Shown: piece after piece, positions 44,154 through 53,330 of the stretch
Layout: every line of letters starts with the position of its first letter
Numbering within the stretch: position 1 is the stretch's first letter
Assembly: GCA_964567435.1 (NCBI GenBank)
Contig: CAZMMQ010000011.1
Span: 12,475-76,474, forward strand
Source: RFSX01 sp964567435
GTDB taxonomy: Bacteria > Bacteroidota > Bacteroidia > Chitinophagales > Saprospiraceae
Direction of reading: 5' to 3'
DNA: 64,000 nucleotides
Translations under genes and position numbers: made by a program
The notes under the pieces: model-generated
Database searches by the model: none
What the model saw: the letters and a program-made list of their open reading frames with translations, nothing else
Told to the model about the DNA's origin: nothing

Positions 44154-45689
44154 ATGGACAAATTAAAGAAGAAGTTCAAAGAGAAATCTTCCAAGCTTAG
44201 AAATGAGGTAAGATCCTTAAGAAAAACCCACGGACACAAAGTTGTAGACAAAGTTACTGCTGCCCAAGTCATTGGAGGCATGCGTGGCATCAAAAGCATC
44301 CTTTGGGAAGGCTCAGAACTAGATGCCAATAAGGGAATAACCTTTAGAGGGTATTCCATTCCCGAACTCAAAGAACTTCTTCCAAGAGTTAATAAAAAAG
44401 GAAAGGAACCACTACCAGAAGGGCTATTCTGGCTGATGTTAGTAGATGAGATTCCTACTCAAGCTGACGTCAATTGGCTAAGTAACGAATGGGCTAAGAG
44501 AGGCAAGTTGCCTCAGGTAACACTTAATGCAATAGCCTCTTTACCTGTTTCTACCCATCCAATGACACAGTTCATCATTGGTATCAACAGCATGCAGACA
44601 AGTAGTATCTTCTCTAAGAGGTATGCTGAAGGTATGAGTAAAACAGATTATTGGGATGCCACCTATGAAGATTCTATGAATCTTATTGCAAGACTACCAA
44701 GGCTTGCAGCACACATATATAGAAGAGTATATCATAATGGTGTTCATATAGCACCTAATAACAAATTAGATTGGGCAGGTAACTTCGCTCACATGCTCGG
44801 CATTAATGATTCTGAGGACTTTAAAAGTCTTATGAGAATGTATCTGACGATTCATGCCGATCATGAGGGAGGTAATGCCTCTGCGCATACCGCTCACTTG
44901 ATTAATTCTACTTTAGCTGATGTATACTTATCATATGCAGGAGCTATGGGGTCATTGGCAGGACCACTTCACGGTCTAGCTAATCAAGAAGTTATAAAGT
45001 GGATCTTCGAGATGACCAAGTCCCTAAAAACGACAAAGCCTACAGATGATCAAGTGGCTAAGTACATTAACAAAACACTTAAATCAGGCAAAGTCATTCC
45101 AGGTTATGGACACGCTGTTCTTAGACAGCCTGACCCAAGATTCACTGCCCAAAGGGTATTTGCAGAAGAATACATACCAAATGATGATATAGTAAGCATA
45201 GTCTGGCAATTATTTAGAGTTGTACCAGGTATTCTGGGTGGATTGGGCAAAGTCAAAAATCCATGGCCAAATGTGGATGCACACTCAGGAGCTATACTAG
45301 TACACTATGGCATGAAAGAGTATAGCTTCTATACCGTATTATTTGGTGTATCCAGAGCTTTAGGTGTATTAGCTAATTCTTGTTGGTCTAGAGCCTTAGG
45401 CTTGGCCTTGGAAAGACCTAAATCTGTAAATTCAGTTTGGTTAAAGAATGCCGTAGGTGTAAAGACAACCCCAACTAAAAAAGTGAAAGTCGAGTCTAAG
45501 CCTGCTAAGAAAAAGGCAACGACTAATAAAGCGACACCGGCTAGAAAAAAGGCAACTGCAAAAAAAGCAACACCTGCTAAGAAGTCTGTCGCTAAAAAAG
45601 CAGCGCCAGCAAAGAAGACTGTTGCTAAAAAAGCGAAGCCAGTAAAGAAGGTGGGCAAGGCAAAAAAATCAACTATCAAAAAAGCATAA
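44154..45689 (+). CDS. gltA: Citrate synthase with lysine-rich histone-H1-like C-terminal tail
   Basis: A 511-residue type I (eukaryotic-like) Si-citrate synthase catalysing acetyl-CoA plus oxaloacetate to citrate. Catalytic residues are visible: His in HADHEGGNASAHT (about 235), His in PGYGHAVLR (about 320) and Asp in NVDAHSG (about 373). The enzyme proper ends near residue 436 (NSVWLKNAVG). Residues 438-511 are an extension of about 74 residues with about 28 Lys and abundant Ala, Pro and Thr, built of repeats such as AKKATPAKK and AAPAKKTVAKK, like the tails of histone H1 or bacterial H1-like proteins. GcvH follows after 24 bp. Confidence 0.93.
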   Translation: MDKLKKKFKEKSSKLRNEVRSLRKTHGHKVVDKVTAAQVIGGMRGIKSILWEGSELDANKGITFRGYSIPELKELLPRVNKKGKEPLPEGLFWLMLVDEIPTQADVNWLSNEWAKRGKLPQVTLNAIASLPVSTHPMTQFIIGINSMQTSSIFSKRYAEGMSKTDYWDATYEDSMNLIARLPRLAAHIYRRVYHNGVHIAPNNKLDWAGNFAHMLGINDSEDFKSLMRMYLTIHADHEGGNASAHTAHLINSTLADVYLSYAGAMGSLAGPLHGLANQEVIKWIFEMTKSLKTTKPTDDQVAKYINKTLKSGKVIPGYGHAVLRQPDPRFTAQRVFAEEYIPNDDIVSIVWQLFRVVPGILGGLGKVKNPWPNVDAHSGAILVHYGMKEYSFYTVLFGVSRALGVLANSCWSRALGLALERPKSVNSVWLKNAVGVKTTPTKKVKVESKPAKKKATTNKATPARKKATAKKATPAKKSVAKKAAPAKKTVAKKAKPVKKVGKAKKSTIKKA

Positions 45690-45713
45690 TCAAAACTTTA
45701 ATAGAAAAGACAC

Positions 45714-46103
45714 ATGGAAATAAAGGAAGGCCTTAAATATTCTGCTGAACACGAGTGGGTTAAGGTAGATGGAAATGTTGCCATTATAGGAATTACAGAT
45801 TTTGCGCAATCGGAATTAGGAGAAATAGTATATGTAGAGGTAGAGACTGTAGGAGAGACTATAGCTAAAGATGAAATATTCGGAACCATAGAAGCAGTGA
45901 AGACTACTTCAGATCTATACATGCCTTTATCTGGAAAAATCTTAGAGTTTAATAAGAAACTCGACGAAAATGAAGGTGATCAGCCTGATCTTGTCAATAA
46001 TGATGCCTATGGAGAGGGTTGGATAATCAAGGTTGAAATGTCTGACGCCTCTGAATTGGATCAGTTGATGGATCATACAGGATATAATTCTCATATATCA
46101 TAG
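45714..46103 (+). CDS. gcvH: Glycine cleavage system H protein
   Basis: A 129-residue lipoyl carrier. Family features: KYSAEHEWVKVDGNVAIIGIT, DFAQSELGEIVYVEVETVG, and the lipoylated Lys in GTIEAVKTTSDLYMPLSG, followed by YGEGWIIKVEM. It shuttles the methylamine group between the P, T and L proteins, and in many bacteria also feeds lipoyl relay. The other glycine cleavage genes are absent here. It starts 24 bp after the citrate synthase gene and is followed by VanZ and TonB genes; this gcvH-vanZ-tonB order is one I recall from other Bacteroidota (not checked). Confidence 0.95.
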   Translation: MEIKEGLKYSAEHEWVKVDGNVAIIGITDFAQSELGEIVYVEVETVGETIAKDEIFGTIEAVKTTSDLYMPLSGKILEFNKKLDENEGDQPDLVNNDAYGEGWIIKVEMSDASELDQLMDHTGYNSHIS

Positions 46104-46173
46104 CCATATATACACACCACTTTGGTGGATTCTTGCATCTGATAGAATAGAGGTCATGAAAAATGATGGATAA

Positions 46174-46548
46174 TTGAAAGCAGTTATTCTATTAATAGCA
46201 TACTTGATTTTGATGGGATACATGTCATTATCATCCTTAGTAGGTAGTCAAATAGATTATTTCTCTATCAATGACAAGGTACTACACATTGCAGGATATG
46301 CTATTCTATCGATTCTCCTTACGTTTTTGTTAGGTATATCATCACCTGCAAAATGGACATTTTGGAAGATTGTCCTTCTATCTAGCCTGTATGGCTTGCT
46401 TTTGGAAATTTTACAATTGATATACAAAACAGGACGTTTATTTGAATATTTTGATATTGTCGCCAATATATTTGGTGCTTTTGCGGGGACAATGTTAATT
46501 TACGTGTTTTATAGGTCGAATAAGAAGAAAATCCCAGAGCGGAACTAA
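46174..46548 (+). CDS. VanZ-family membrane protein
   Basis: A 124-residue inner-membrane protein with four helices. INDKVLHIAGYAILSILL and LYGLLLEILQLIYKTGRLFEYFDIVANIFGAF carry the VanZ family residues (DKxxHxxxY..., E-x-x-Q, R.. D-xxAN). The start is TTG at 46174; no in-frame ATG precedes TM1. VanZ-like proteins bear the name of a teicoplanin-resistance gene, but most copies such as this have unknown function. It lies between gcvH and tonB on the same strand. Confidence 0.85.
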   Translation: MKAVILLIAYLILMGYMSLSSLVGSQIDYFSINDKVLHIAGYAILSILLTFLLGISSPAKWTFWKIVLLSSLYGLLLEILQLIYKTGRLFEYFDIVANIFGAFAGTMLIYVFYRSNKKKIPERN

Positions 46549-46626
46549 AGCAAGGGCATATAGACTCTCTATCTGTCCTCTTCTCACCAGACTTATTTTA
46601 AAAACTTACAATTAAAATTAAAGCCT

Positions 46627-47547
46627 ATGGGTGGAATAGAATTCACAGGAACTATGTCAGGACTACTGATACTCCTCCTGTTTGTGTTGATGATAGCGAT
46701 TATCGTCGTTATGAGAAACATATTCACTTCACGGACACAATCAAATCTGACAGAAAAGTATGATGGTCATCAGTGGAAATCACCATTGGATGCAAGAAAT
46801 AAGTATCCAGATGTGAATATTTTCAATCTGACTCGTCCTATTTTCTTGTTTGGCTTGGTCGCTGCACTAGCGGCTACACTATTTGCATTTAGCTGGACTA
46901 CATATGATGCGGAAGTATTTATCCCGGACGATGCCTTAGAGCTGGATGACGAGCTTGAGATAGAGCCGCCTCGAACGGCAGAGCCGCCACCGCCACCGCC
47001 TCCTCCACCACCTCCAGTCATCGAAGAAGTACCAGAAGAAGAGATAGAAGAAGAAGATGAGCCTATATTCGAAGATTTGGATGTAGAGGAAGAAGATGTG
47101 GTAGAAGCAGAGCCAATCGTGGAAGAAGAAGCGCCGCCACCACCACCGCCGCCACCACCGCCACCGCCTGAAGAGCCAGAAATATTTAAAGTAGTGGAGC
47201 AGATGCCTAGATTCCCTGGATGTGAGGATATTGGTGGAACTGATAAGGAAAAAGAAAACTGCGCAAAAGAGAAAATGCTACAGTACATCTATAAGAACCT
47301 AAAGTATCCTGCCATCGCCAGAGAAAATGGTGTAGAGGGTATGGCTGTACTTCAGTTCGTAGTGAAAGAAGATGGTTCTGTGTCAGATATCAATATTGTG
47401 AGAGACCCAGGTGCAGGATGTGGAGATGCCGCTCATAAAGTTGTTACCGGTATGAATAACCTACCTCAAAAATGGACTCCTGGTAAGCAAAGAGGTCGTC
47501 CAGTAAAAGTACTATATACATTACCCGTTAGATTTAGACTACAATAA
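46627..47547 (+). CDS. Energy transducer TonB, two-TM form with Pro/Glu linkers
   Basis: A 306-residue TonB. Two TM segments (about 11-31 and 73-92) anchor it. Two polyproline blocks (11 and 12 Pro in a row, or close to it) alternate with Glu-rich stretches (EEVPEEEIEEEDEP) over about 110-190, forming the extended periplasmic linker. The TonB_C domain covers about 205-306: MPRFPGCEDIGG, YIYKNLKYPAIARENGVEG, VVKEDGSVSDI and the final YTLPVRFRL. It would deliver proton-motive energy from ExbBD to receptors such as those at 2.5 and 29.6 kb. A terminator follows. Confidence 0.92.
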   Translation: MGGIEFTGTMSGLLILLLFVLMIAIIVVMRNIFTSRTQSNLTEKYDGHQWKSPLDARNKYPDVNIFNLTRPIFLFGLVAALAATLFAFSWTTYDAEVFIPDDALELDDELEIEPPRTAEPPPPPPPPPPPVIEEVPEEEIEEEDEPIFEDLDVEEEDVVEAEPIVEEEAPPPPPPPPPPPPEEPEIFKVVEQMPRFPGCEDIGGTDKEKENCAKEKMLQYIYKNLKYPAIARENGVEGMAVLQFVVKEDGSVSDINIVRDPGAGCGDAAHKVVTGMNNLPQKWTPGKQRGRPVKVLYTLPVRFRLQ

Positions 47548-47576
47548 CTACACTCAGTGTAAGAGAATAAATAATC

Positions 47577-47615
47577 AAAGGCTATTCAATTCAAATTGGA
47601 TAGCCTTTTTTATTT
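47577..47615 (+). terminator. Intrinsic terminator after the first tonB
   Basis: AAAGGCTATTCAAT pairs with ATTGGATAGCCTTT (one G-U pair) over a 4-nt loop and continues into a T-run. It separates the two TonB genes into distinct transcripts. Confidence 0.85.
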
Positions 47616-47750
47616 CTCACAATTAAGAAAAACCAACTAACTAGCTTGTCAATCCAGAATATATAAGTTCTATTATCCTCTAATTAAAAAACCCGAACAC
47701 ACCAAAATATTCACCCAGTCTCATCTATAGAAATAGAAAAACTATAGAGC

Positions 47751-48611
47751 ATGAATATTTTACTTACCACTAACCAATTAATATTCACCCTTAGTACTAT
47801 TATCTCGTTGATAGGTCTTTATATTTTCATCAGAAGACAATTTTTCCAACTGAAGACAAATTATGATTTCACCCCTAATCATTATTTTATTGGATTGATT
47901 GCAGGGATAACTGCCTGTATAGGATTCATCAATTGGACAACCTCCCATAATAATAGCCGTACTTACCAAATAGACCCATTACCACCAGAAACTATCATTA
48001 ATGTGCCAACGTCTGCACCTCCAAAAAAAATAGTGCCCCCTCCAGCCCCTCCTGTGACAACAAAAACCCAGATTCCAAAAATCATTAAGAATATATTATT
48101 GACCAATGACAATGAAAGTGTAGATACTGAGAAAATTATAAAAGACCTATCAGCTGATATTATCTCACCATCTGTAATGCCTGACACGATAGCATCGCCA
48201 GCGCCTATAGTGGAACCTATAATCCCTAAGAACGATGGAAATGAGGTAGTCTTTATTGCTGATCAGATGCCAAGGTTCCCAGGCTGTGAAGACCTCCTGG
48301 AATCTAAAGGAGATAAAGAAGAATGTGCTAAAAAAATGCTATTAGAGTATGTGTATAAAAACTTGAAATATCCCGCACTGGCTATGGAAATAGGACTTGA
48401 AGGAATGGTAGTCGTCCAGTTTGTAGTCACTAAAAAAGGACGTATAGACAAGGTTAAGGTTGTAAGAGATATAGGTGGTGGTTGTGGCGATCAAGCGAAA
48501 GCCGTAGTAAACAAAATGAATGACCTACCACAGAACTGGATTCCTGGCAAACAGAATGGTCGCCCAGTCAATGTAAGATATACCTTACCAATAAAATATC
48601 AATTATATTAG
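47751..48611 (+). CDS. Second energy transducer TonB, shorter linker
   Basis: A 286-residue paralogue of the preceding gene. Two TM helices (about 8-26 and 42-60) lead to a shorter Pro-rich linker (PPKKIVPPPAPPVTTKTQIP) and a less acidic spacer. The TonB_C domain (about 170-286) has QMPRFPGCEDLLESKGDKEE, YVYKNLKYPALAMEIGLEG and YTLPIKYQLY. Linker length and charge differ markedly from the first copy, which suggests different receptors or membrane distances. It has its own 200-bp upstream region and lies convergent with the DUF6427-like gene, 1 bp apart. Confidence 0.92.
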   Translation: MNILLTTNQLIFTLSTIISLIGLYIFIRRQFFQLKTNYDFTPNHYFIGLIAGITACIGFINWTTSHNNSRTYQIDPLPPETIINVPTSAPPKKIVPPPAPPVTTKTQIPKIIKNILLTNDNESVDTEKIIKDLSADIISPSVMPDTIASPAPIVEPIIPKNDGNEVVFIADQMPRFPGCEDLLESKGDKEECAKKMLLEYVYKNLKYPALAMEIGLEGMVVVQFVVTKKGRIDKVKVVRDIGGGCGDQAKAVVNKMNDLPQNWIPGKQNGRPVNVRYTLPIKYQLY

Positions 48612-48612
48612 G

Positions 48613-49614
48613 TTAGCCGATATAGTCTTTCAATTGGAAGGCAAAGAATCCTATTATTAGTAGGATAAAAAAGAACTCCTTAAGGATAGAATTATCTTTA
48701 CTTTCCATTATTAGTCCCACTACTATGGATATCGGTGTTGTAACCATCACTAATACCAAGGCAATATCATCTTTCAATTTTCCAACTAAAAATAAAGCGG
48801 GAAGAGTAAGCATAAGCATCCAGTACGTCAATTCTATTTTTTTAATCACATCATACTTCTTCTTCTTTTTGACAGAAAAATGTAGAAATACACTTACCAT
48901 AATTATAATTAAGAAAAGTAGTGGCTTGATGTATAGGCTCATCTCTGTGATGAGTTCACCATTGTAAATCCATGGGGACAATTTAGCGGATCCAAAAAGA
49001 TGGTTGAGTATCTTTTCTGTAGAACCCAAATAATAGAATCCAACAAAACTCAGGAAAATAGGTATTAATATGCCTCCTATCAATTGTAAAAACTCCCTTA
49101 TCTCAAGATTCCTTAGACTTAAGATGCCAAGTAAGAGCAATAAGATGAAAATTATATAGGTAGGGTAGATTAATGCCGCAACCATCATAAAGAATCCACA
49201 ATTGAATATGGTCGCAATTGGTCGATGCTTTTTATAGATTTTAAATAGACTTCGAATAGATAATATGGAGAAGAGATTAGCAATAAGTATTGGATGAAGC
49301 ATAAGTGGCTCTAGTGCATAAGCACTAAATAGAATAAATAAAGCTCCAGGTATAGTACTTAAGACTCTACTAAACTTATGCTTAAGGACTATATCATTAA
49401 CCAGATATGCTTGAATTAAGACCAAAATGATGGTCAGGGATATTTTCAAATAAGAACTGATCGACAACCCTTCTAGCCATACAGAGACAAGCAAATTAGA
49501 TCCTAACTCTACTGCTGGTGGAGGGAAAATAAAATAATACCCATTCAGAAGTACTGCAAAGAGTAATAATGCAATTAGATTAAATATCAGATTTCTACGA
49601 AAAAAAACAAGCAA
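48613..49614 (-). CDS. DUF6427-like polytopic membrane protein
   Basis: A 333-residue membrane protein with about ten TM helices, starting at TTG 49614 (a stop lies three codons upstream and no ATG is near). PPPAVELGSNLLVSVWL and IYPTYIIFILLLLLGILSLRN are the segments I associate with DUF6427, a Bacteroidota family often found beside glycosyltransferase or lipid carrier genes. No catalytic motif is seen. It is 139 bp downstream of a glycosyltransferase on the same strand, so it may belong to the same envelope-glycan unit. Confidence 0.75.
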   Translation of the reverse strand: MLVFFRRNLIFNLIALLLFAVLLNGYYFIFPPPAVELGSNLLVSVWLEGLSISSYLKISLTIILVLIQAYLVNDIVLKHKFSRVLSTIPGALFILFSAYALEPLMLHPILIANLFSILSIRSLFKIYKKHRPIATIFNCGFFMMVAALIYPTYIIFILLLLLGILSLRNLEIREFLQLIGGILIPIFLSFVGFYYLGSTEKILNHLFGSAKLSPWIYNGELITEMSLYIKPLLFLIIIMVSVFLHFSVKKKKKYDVIKKIELTYWMLMLTLPALFLVGKLKDDIALVLVMVTTPISIVVGLIMESKDNSILKEFFFILLIIGFFAFQLKDYIG

Positions 49615-49753
49615 GGTTGATGACTAGTATTGTGATATTGTAAATATAGGAGATAGGAATGAAGATTTAGAACCTATCATGACCATAAGAATTGTTAAAT
49701 CAGATATGAATCTTGATTGAAATATATAACCTCTCCCAAATTCTAGCCTAATA

Positions 49754-50899
49754 CTAACTTACTCGCCTACCCTTCCAGGTATACTTTTTAACAAAAAAAC
49801 TCATTGTCCCGATCACGCCTATATACAATAAGTGAGCAATACTACTGTACCAGAATTTATTCATTGCTTTCTTTCTATCAAAGTAAGTTGTCAATTCCTT
49901 GAGATAGAGATAATCGATACCCACTTTAGCCATAAATTGCAGAAGTGCCAAGACCAGAGCAATTGGACCAAAATAGTAATATCCAATAAAATGAACCAAA
50001 AACCACATGACCATGAGATAAGGCGTGGCCATTATCATCCATAAGCCCTTCCCTTTGAGACCTTTATTTTTGGTGGCCCATCTTAGACGCTGAGAGACGA
50101 ATCCTGAGAAGGTGGCTTCTGCCTTAGTATTCACTACAGCCCTTTTATCCTTTAGAAAAATAATATTGTGGTCAGCATCCTGAGCGACTTTTTGAATTGC
50201 AAAAATATCGTCACCTGAGGCATAGCGACTATCTTTATATGAAACAATACCTCTTCGATATATCAGATTAGCACCATTGGATAAGTACCAATGCCCAGCA
50301 CCAATCCCTACAGCAGTCAAGGCCATCATCCCTGCCAAATCCAAGGCCTGAAAATTTTGAAAGGCACTTCCATCTATATCAAAACATACAGGAGCGGCTA
50401 TCATGTCCGGCTCATTCTTAGCAAGGGTTTCGAATACCGCATCCAAATAGTCAGGCCCACAATAAGTATCTGCATCCATTTGAATTATATAATCTCCCGT
50501 TGCATGAGAAAGACCAAGATTAAGGGCTAACTTTTTGAAGGCATTGTATGATTCGCGAGGCGCCTGCAGATAGTCTTTTAGATAAAGGAGTTGCAGTGTA
50601 GGATGTTCGATAGTTTGTACAATAAGTGCTGTATTGTCTTCTGAGTAGTCATCAACAATAATGATTTGATTGACAGCTTTTGGATACTTATCACCTTGTA
50701 CAATTAGACTTTCAATACATTTCCTTATGCTAATTGCTTCATTTCTAGCAGGAATTACAAATGTAATAGTTGGATACGTGTCTGTAGAATTAGTAGATTG
50801 TTGTCTGGGTAACTCAGACCACTTTTCTAATAAATATATAATGAGGTAAACATATGCCCCGACAATAAATACTGTAACAAGGCAATAAGATATAAACAC
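49754..50899 (-). CDS. Family 2 glycosyltransferase, membrane-bound
   Basis: A 381-residue inner-membrane glycosyltransferase, start GTG at 50899. One N-terminal TM helix precedes a GT-A domain: ITFVIPARNEAISIRKCIES, IIIVDDYSEDNTALIV, then QMDADTYCGPDYLD with the DxD metal site, and QRLRWATKNKG, the Q-x-x-RW acceptor motif. Two or three C-terminal TM segments follow. Such enzymes transfer a sugar from a nucleotide or polyprenyl donor to glycans or lipids. It follows the 162-residue membrane protein after 26 bp. Confidence 0.9.
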   Translation of the reverse strand: MFISYCLVTVFIVGAYVYLIIYLLEKWSELPRQQSTNSTDTYPTITFVIPARNEAISIRKCIESLIVQGDKYPKAVNQIIIVDDYSEDNTALIVQTIEHPTLQLLYLKDYLQAPRESYNAFKKLALNLGLSHATGDYIIQMDADTYCGPDYLDAVFETLAKNEPDMIAAPVCFDIDGSAFQNFQALDLAGMMALTAVGIGAGHWYLSNGANLIYRRGIVSYKDSRYASGDDIFAIQKVAQDADHNIIFLKDKRAVVNTKAEATFSGFVSQRLRWATKNKGLKGKGLWMIMATPYLMVMWFLVHFIGYYYFGPIALVLALLQFMAKVGIDYLYLKELTTYFDRKKAMNKFWYSSIAHLLYIGVIGTMSFFVKKYTWKGRRVS

Positions 50900-50925
50900 G
50901 TATAAGGGATTTTTCTGTCTATATT

Positions 50926-51414
50926 CTATGTGAATAGATCTTCATAGTCATCACCAGATTTGGTTTGTTTGACCTTTACTTTTGATTTTGGCTTATCTAT
51001 ATCCTCCAGTTCTAAAAAGTCTTCATCATCAACCTCCTCGTATTTGATATAATCACCTTTGTCACTTTTCTTTTGTTCTTTTACAGATGGTCGTTTAGAG
51101 CCTAGTGCTCTTTTCCCATAGGCTTTCAAGGCCAGGTATCCAAATACAAATGGATAGAACACCACATTACCTAACAGTTTAATTATCCCTTTACCTGTAT
51201 CATTCCTTATATCCTGCATAAGCTTGGACACATAATCAGTGACAACAGAATAATTAAGAAATAAGGCTATTAGGAGCAAGGGTATAGCTAGAAAAGAATA
51301 AAATGCCTTTACTGCAAAGCTCACTGTAGAGATAATAAGCCAAATCATAACCACGAAAAAAAGCAGAGGAATAATCTTGGTAAACAGACCTGCAGAACTC
51401 TTATTGGTTGCCAT
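50926..51414 (-). CDS. Small membrane protein with charged cytoplasmic tail
   Basis: A 162-residue protein not matched to a family. Two or three hydrophobic segments occupy about 12-55 and 85-105, followed by a Lys/Glu/Asp-rich tail (SDKGDYIKYEEVDDEDFLEL) ending EDLFT. The gene starts 60 bp after the ABC exporter and ends 26 bp before the glycosyltransferase, so the three are likely co-transcribed. Function unknown. Confidence 0.72.
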   Translation of the reverse strand: MATNKSSAGLFTKIIPLLFFVVMIWLIISTVSFAVKAFYSFLAIPLLLIALFLNYSVVTDYVSKLMQDIRNDTGKGIIKLLGNVVFYPFVFGYLALKAYGKRALGSKRPSVKEQKKSDKGDYIKYEEVDDEDFLELEDIDKPKSKVKVKQTKSGDDYEDLFT

Positions 51415-51474
51415 GTATAGTATTTAGAAATTTTAGATGATTGAAATTAAATAAAAATCAGTGGCTATGCATGG

Positions 51475-53232
51475 TTAGACTGACATCGTCTGAGCAAATT
51501 GCTTTTCATATAACTTCTGATAGGCGCCATCTTGCAGTTGCATTAGCTGGTGGTGGGAGCCTTGTTCCATGATTTCCCCGTTTTTAAGTACCAATATATT
51601 ATCAGCATGTTTGATGGTAGATAGCCTGTGTGCTATGATAATAGATGTCCTTTTTTGAATCAGTTTTTCTATAGCGTATTGGATAATCGATTCAGTCTCG
51701 GAGTCTATAGATGAGGTCGCTTCATCCAGGATAAGAATATCGGGATCAAAAACTAGTGCTCTAACAAAGGAAATGAGTTGCTTTTGACCCATAGAAAGAT
51801 TTGAACCTCTTTCTGTGATTTTGAAATCATATCCCCCTGGAAGCCGCTCTATAAATGGATGGGCACCAATGGTCTTTGAGGCCTCCACCACCTTTTCACG
51901 ACTTATATTTCCATCACGCAATATGATATTGTCATAGACAGTGCCGTCGAACAAAAATACGTCCTGTAATACCATAGACAGATGCTTCCTCAGATTGGCA
52001 AGTCGGTACTTCTTGATATCTACATCATCTATGAATATTATTCCTTTTTGGATATCATAGAAGCGATTGAGGATATTAATGATGGTTGTCTTGCCAGATC
52101 CTGTGCTCCCGACAATAGCCATTGTCTGACCTGGAAGCAATTGAAAGCTGATATCTTTAAGGACAAAATTCTCATCATCATATGCAAAGGATACATTTTT
52201 AAAGTCTACTTTGCCATCTACCTTAGCAGCTGCATGTGTTCCTAAATCACTAATATTCTCAGCATTCTCTATTAAGTTAAATACTCTGGATCCTGCCACT
52301 AACCCCATCTGCAAAGTATTCAGCTTATCTGCCAACATTCTTATAGGACGAAACAACATATTGAGATACATTGGGAATGATACAAAAGCTCCTACTGAGA
52401 TATTATGATTCCATATTCCTTTGGAGCCCCACCAAACTAATAAAGCCAGAGCTAGAGCGGAAATCAGTTCTACAACTGGAAAAAAGATGGCATAATATTC
52501 TACTGCATTCAAGTTGGCTTGAGTATACTTCCTGTTGATGGATTTGAATTTTTGCGCCTCTCTTTTTTCTGCGTTAAACATCTGGACCACTTGCATTCCA
52601 GAGATTTGCTCATTAAGAAAGGAATTCATGTTGGCTATTTCATTCCTTACATTTTTATAGGCGTCTTTGACTTTTTCTTTGAAAACATAAGTAGCTCCAA
52701 TGAGTAATGGTACAGTAATGAGACATATTAGCGTTAACTGCCAGCTGGTATATAGCATAAAGCCTACGACAGCAAAGATGCCCATGATATCTGCAGCCAT
52801 AGTCAATACCCCTTGGGTAAACACTTCATTGAGTGCCTGTACATCGTTGATGGTTCTGGTCGTAATCTTTCCTATAGGCGTCTGATCAAAAAATCGGAGT
52901 CTCAGATTCGAGACTTGCTGAAACACTTTTACACGCAAATCCTTTATGACAGACTGACCCAGTACGGCACTGTAGTATATAAATATGTACCTGAGCACCA
53001 CATTTACAATAACAACAATGAAGTAAATGAAAGCCATTTGCTTCAATCCCTCCAAATCACCTTTGAAAATGTTGTTATCCACCATCTGACTTATGAGATA
53101 TGGTCTGATGGTCGTAATTGGCGCCATGATGATAGAGATAAGTAGACACATGACGAACAATCCTTTATAAGGAACTGCTAGTCGCAGTATTTTGCCTAGA
53201 ATAACAAGATCAAATTCTTTCTTTCTATCCAT
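51475..53232 (-). CDS. ABC exporter, MsbA/multidrug type half-transporter
   Basis: A 585-residue fused permease-ATPase that works as a dimer. Six TM helices fill about 15-310, and the ATPase has Walker A GSTGSGKTTIINILN, the Q-loop LSMVLQDVFLFDG, signature LSMGQKQ, Walker B DILILDEATSSID and switch AHRLSTI. The order TM domain then ATPase and the RPYLISQMVDN opening fit lipid-flippase or drug-exporter B-type half transporters. It heads a minus-strand unit with a small membrane protein and a glycosyltransferase, so export of a glycolipid or envelope lipid is possible, by inference. Confidence 0.92.
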   Translation of the reverse strand: MDRKKEFDLVILGKILRLAVPYKGLFVMCLLISIIMAPITTIRPYLISQMVDNNIFKGDLEGLKQMAFIYFIVVIVNVVLRYIFIYYSAVLGQSVIKDLRVKVFQQVSNLRLRFFDQTPIGKITTRTINDVQALNEVFTQGVLTMAADIMGIFAVVGFMLYTSWQLTLICLITVPLLIGATYVFKEKVKDAYKNVRNEIANMNSFLNEQISGMQVVQMFNAEKREAQKFKSINRKYTQANLNAVEYYAIFFPVVELISALALALLVWWGSKGIWNHNISVGAFVSFPMYLNMLFRPIRMLADKLNTLQMGLVAGSRVFNLIENAENISDLGTHAAAKVDGKVDFKNVSFAYDDENFVLKDISFQLLPGQTMAIVGSTGSGKTTIINILNRFYDIQKGIIFIDDVDIKKYRLANLRKHLSMVLQDVFLFDGTVYDNIILRDGNISREKVVEASKTIGAHPFIERLPGGYDFKITERGSNLSMGQKQLISFVRALVFDPDILILDEATSSIDSETESIIQYAIEKLIQKRTSIIIAHRLSTIKHADNILVLKNGEIMEQGSHHQLMQLQDGAYQKLYEKQFAQTMSV

Positions 53233-53330
53233 CTATAAGAGACAACAAATATAACAGCTTAGAGTTTCTAGTATTGCATAACAGCTAATCCTAATACTTC
53301 CTATCTTGCATCTCACAGAATATTCATATT

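Noticed and set aside
45329..45679. 116-codon minus-strand ORF rich in Ala, Phe, Leu
   Set aside because: It is the antisense of the Lys/Ala repeat tail of citrate synthase; its composition follows from the repeat codons.
46770..47288. 172-codon minus-strand ORF with poly-Gly and poly-Ser
   Set aside because: Antisense of the Pro/Glu linker of the first TonB gene.
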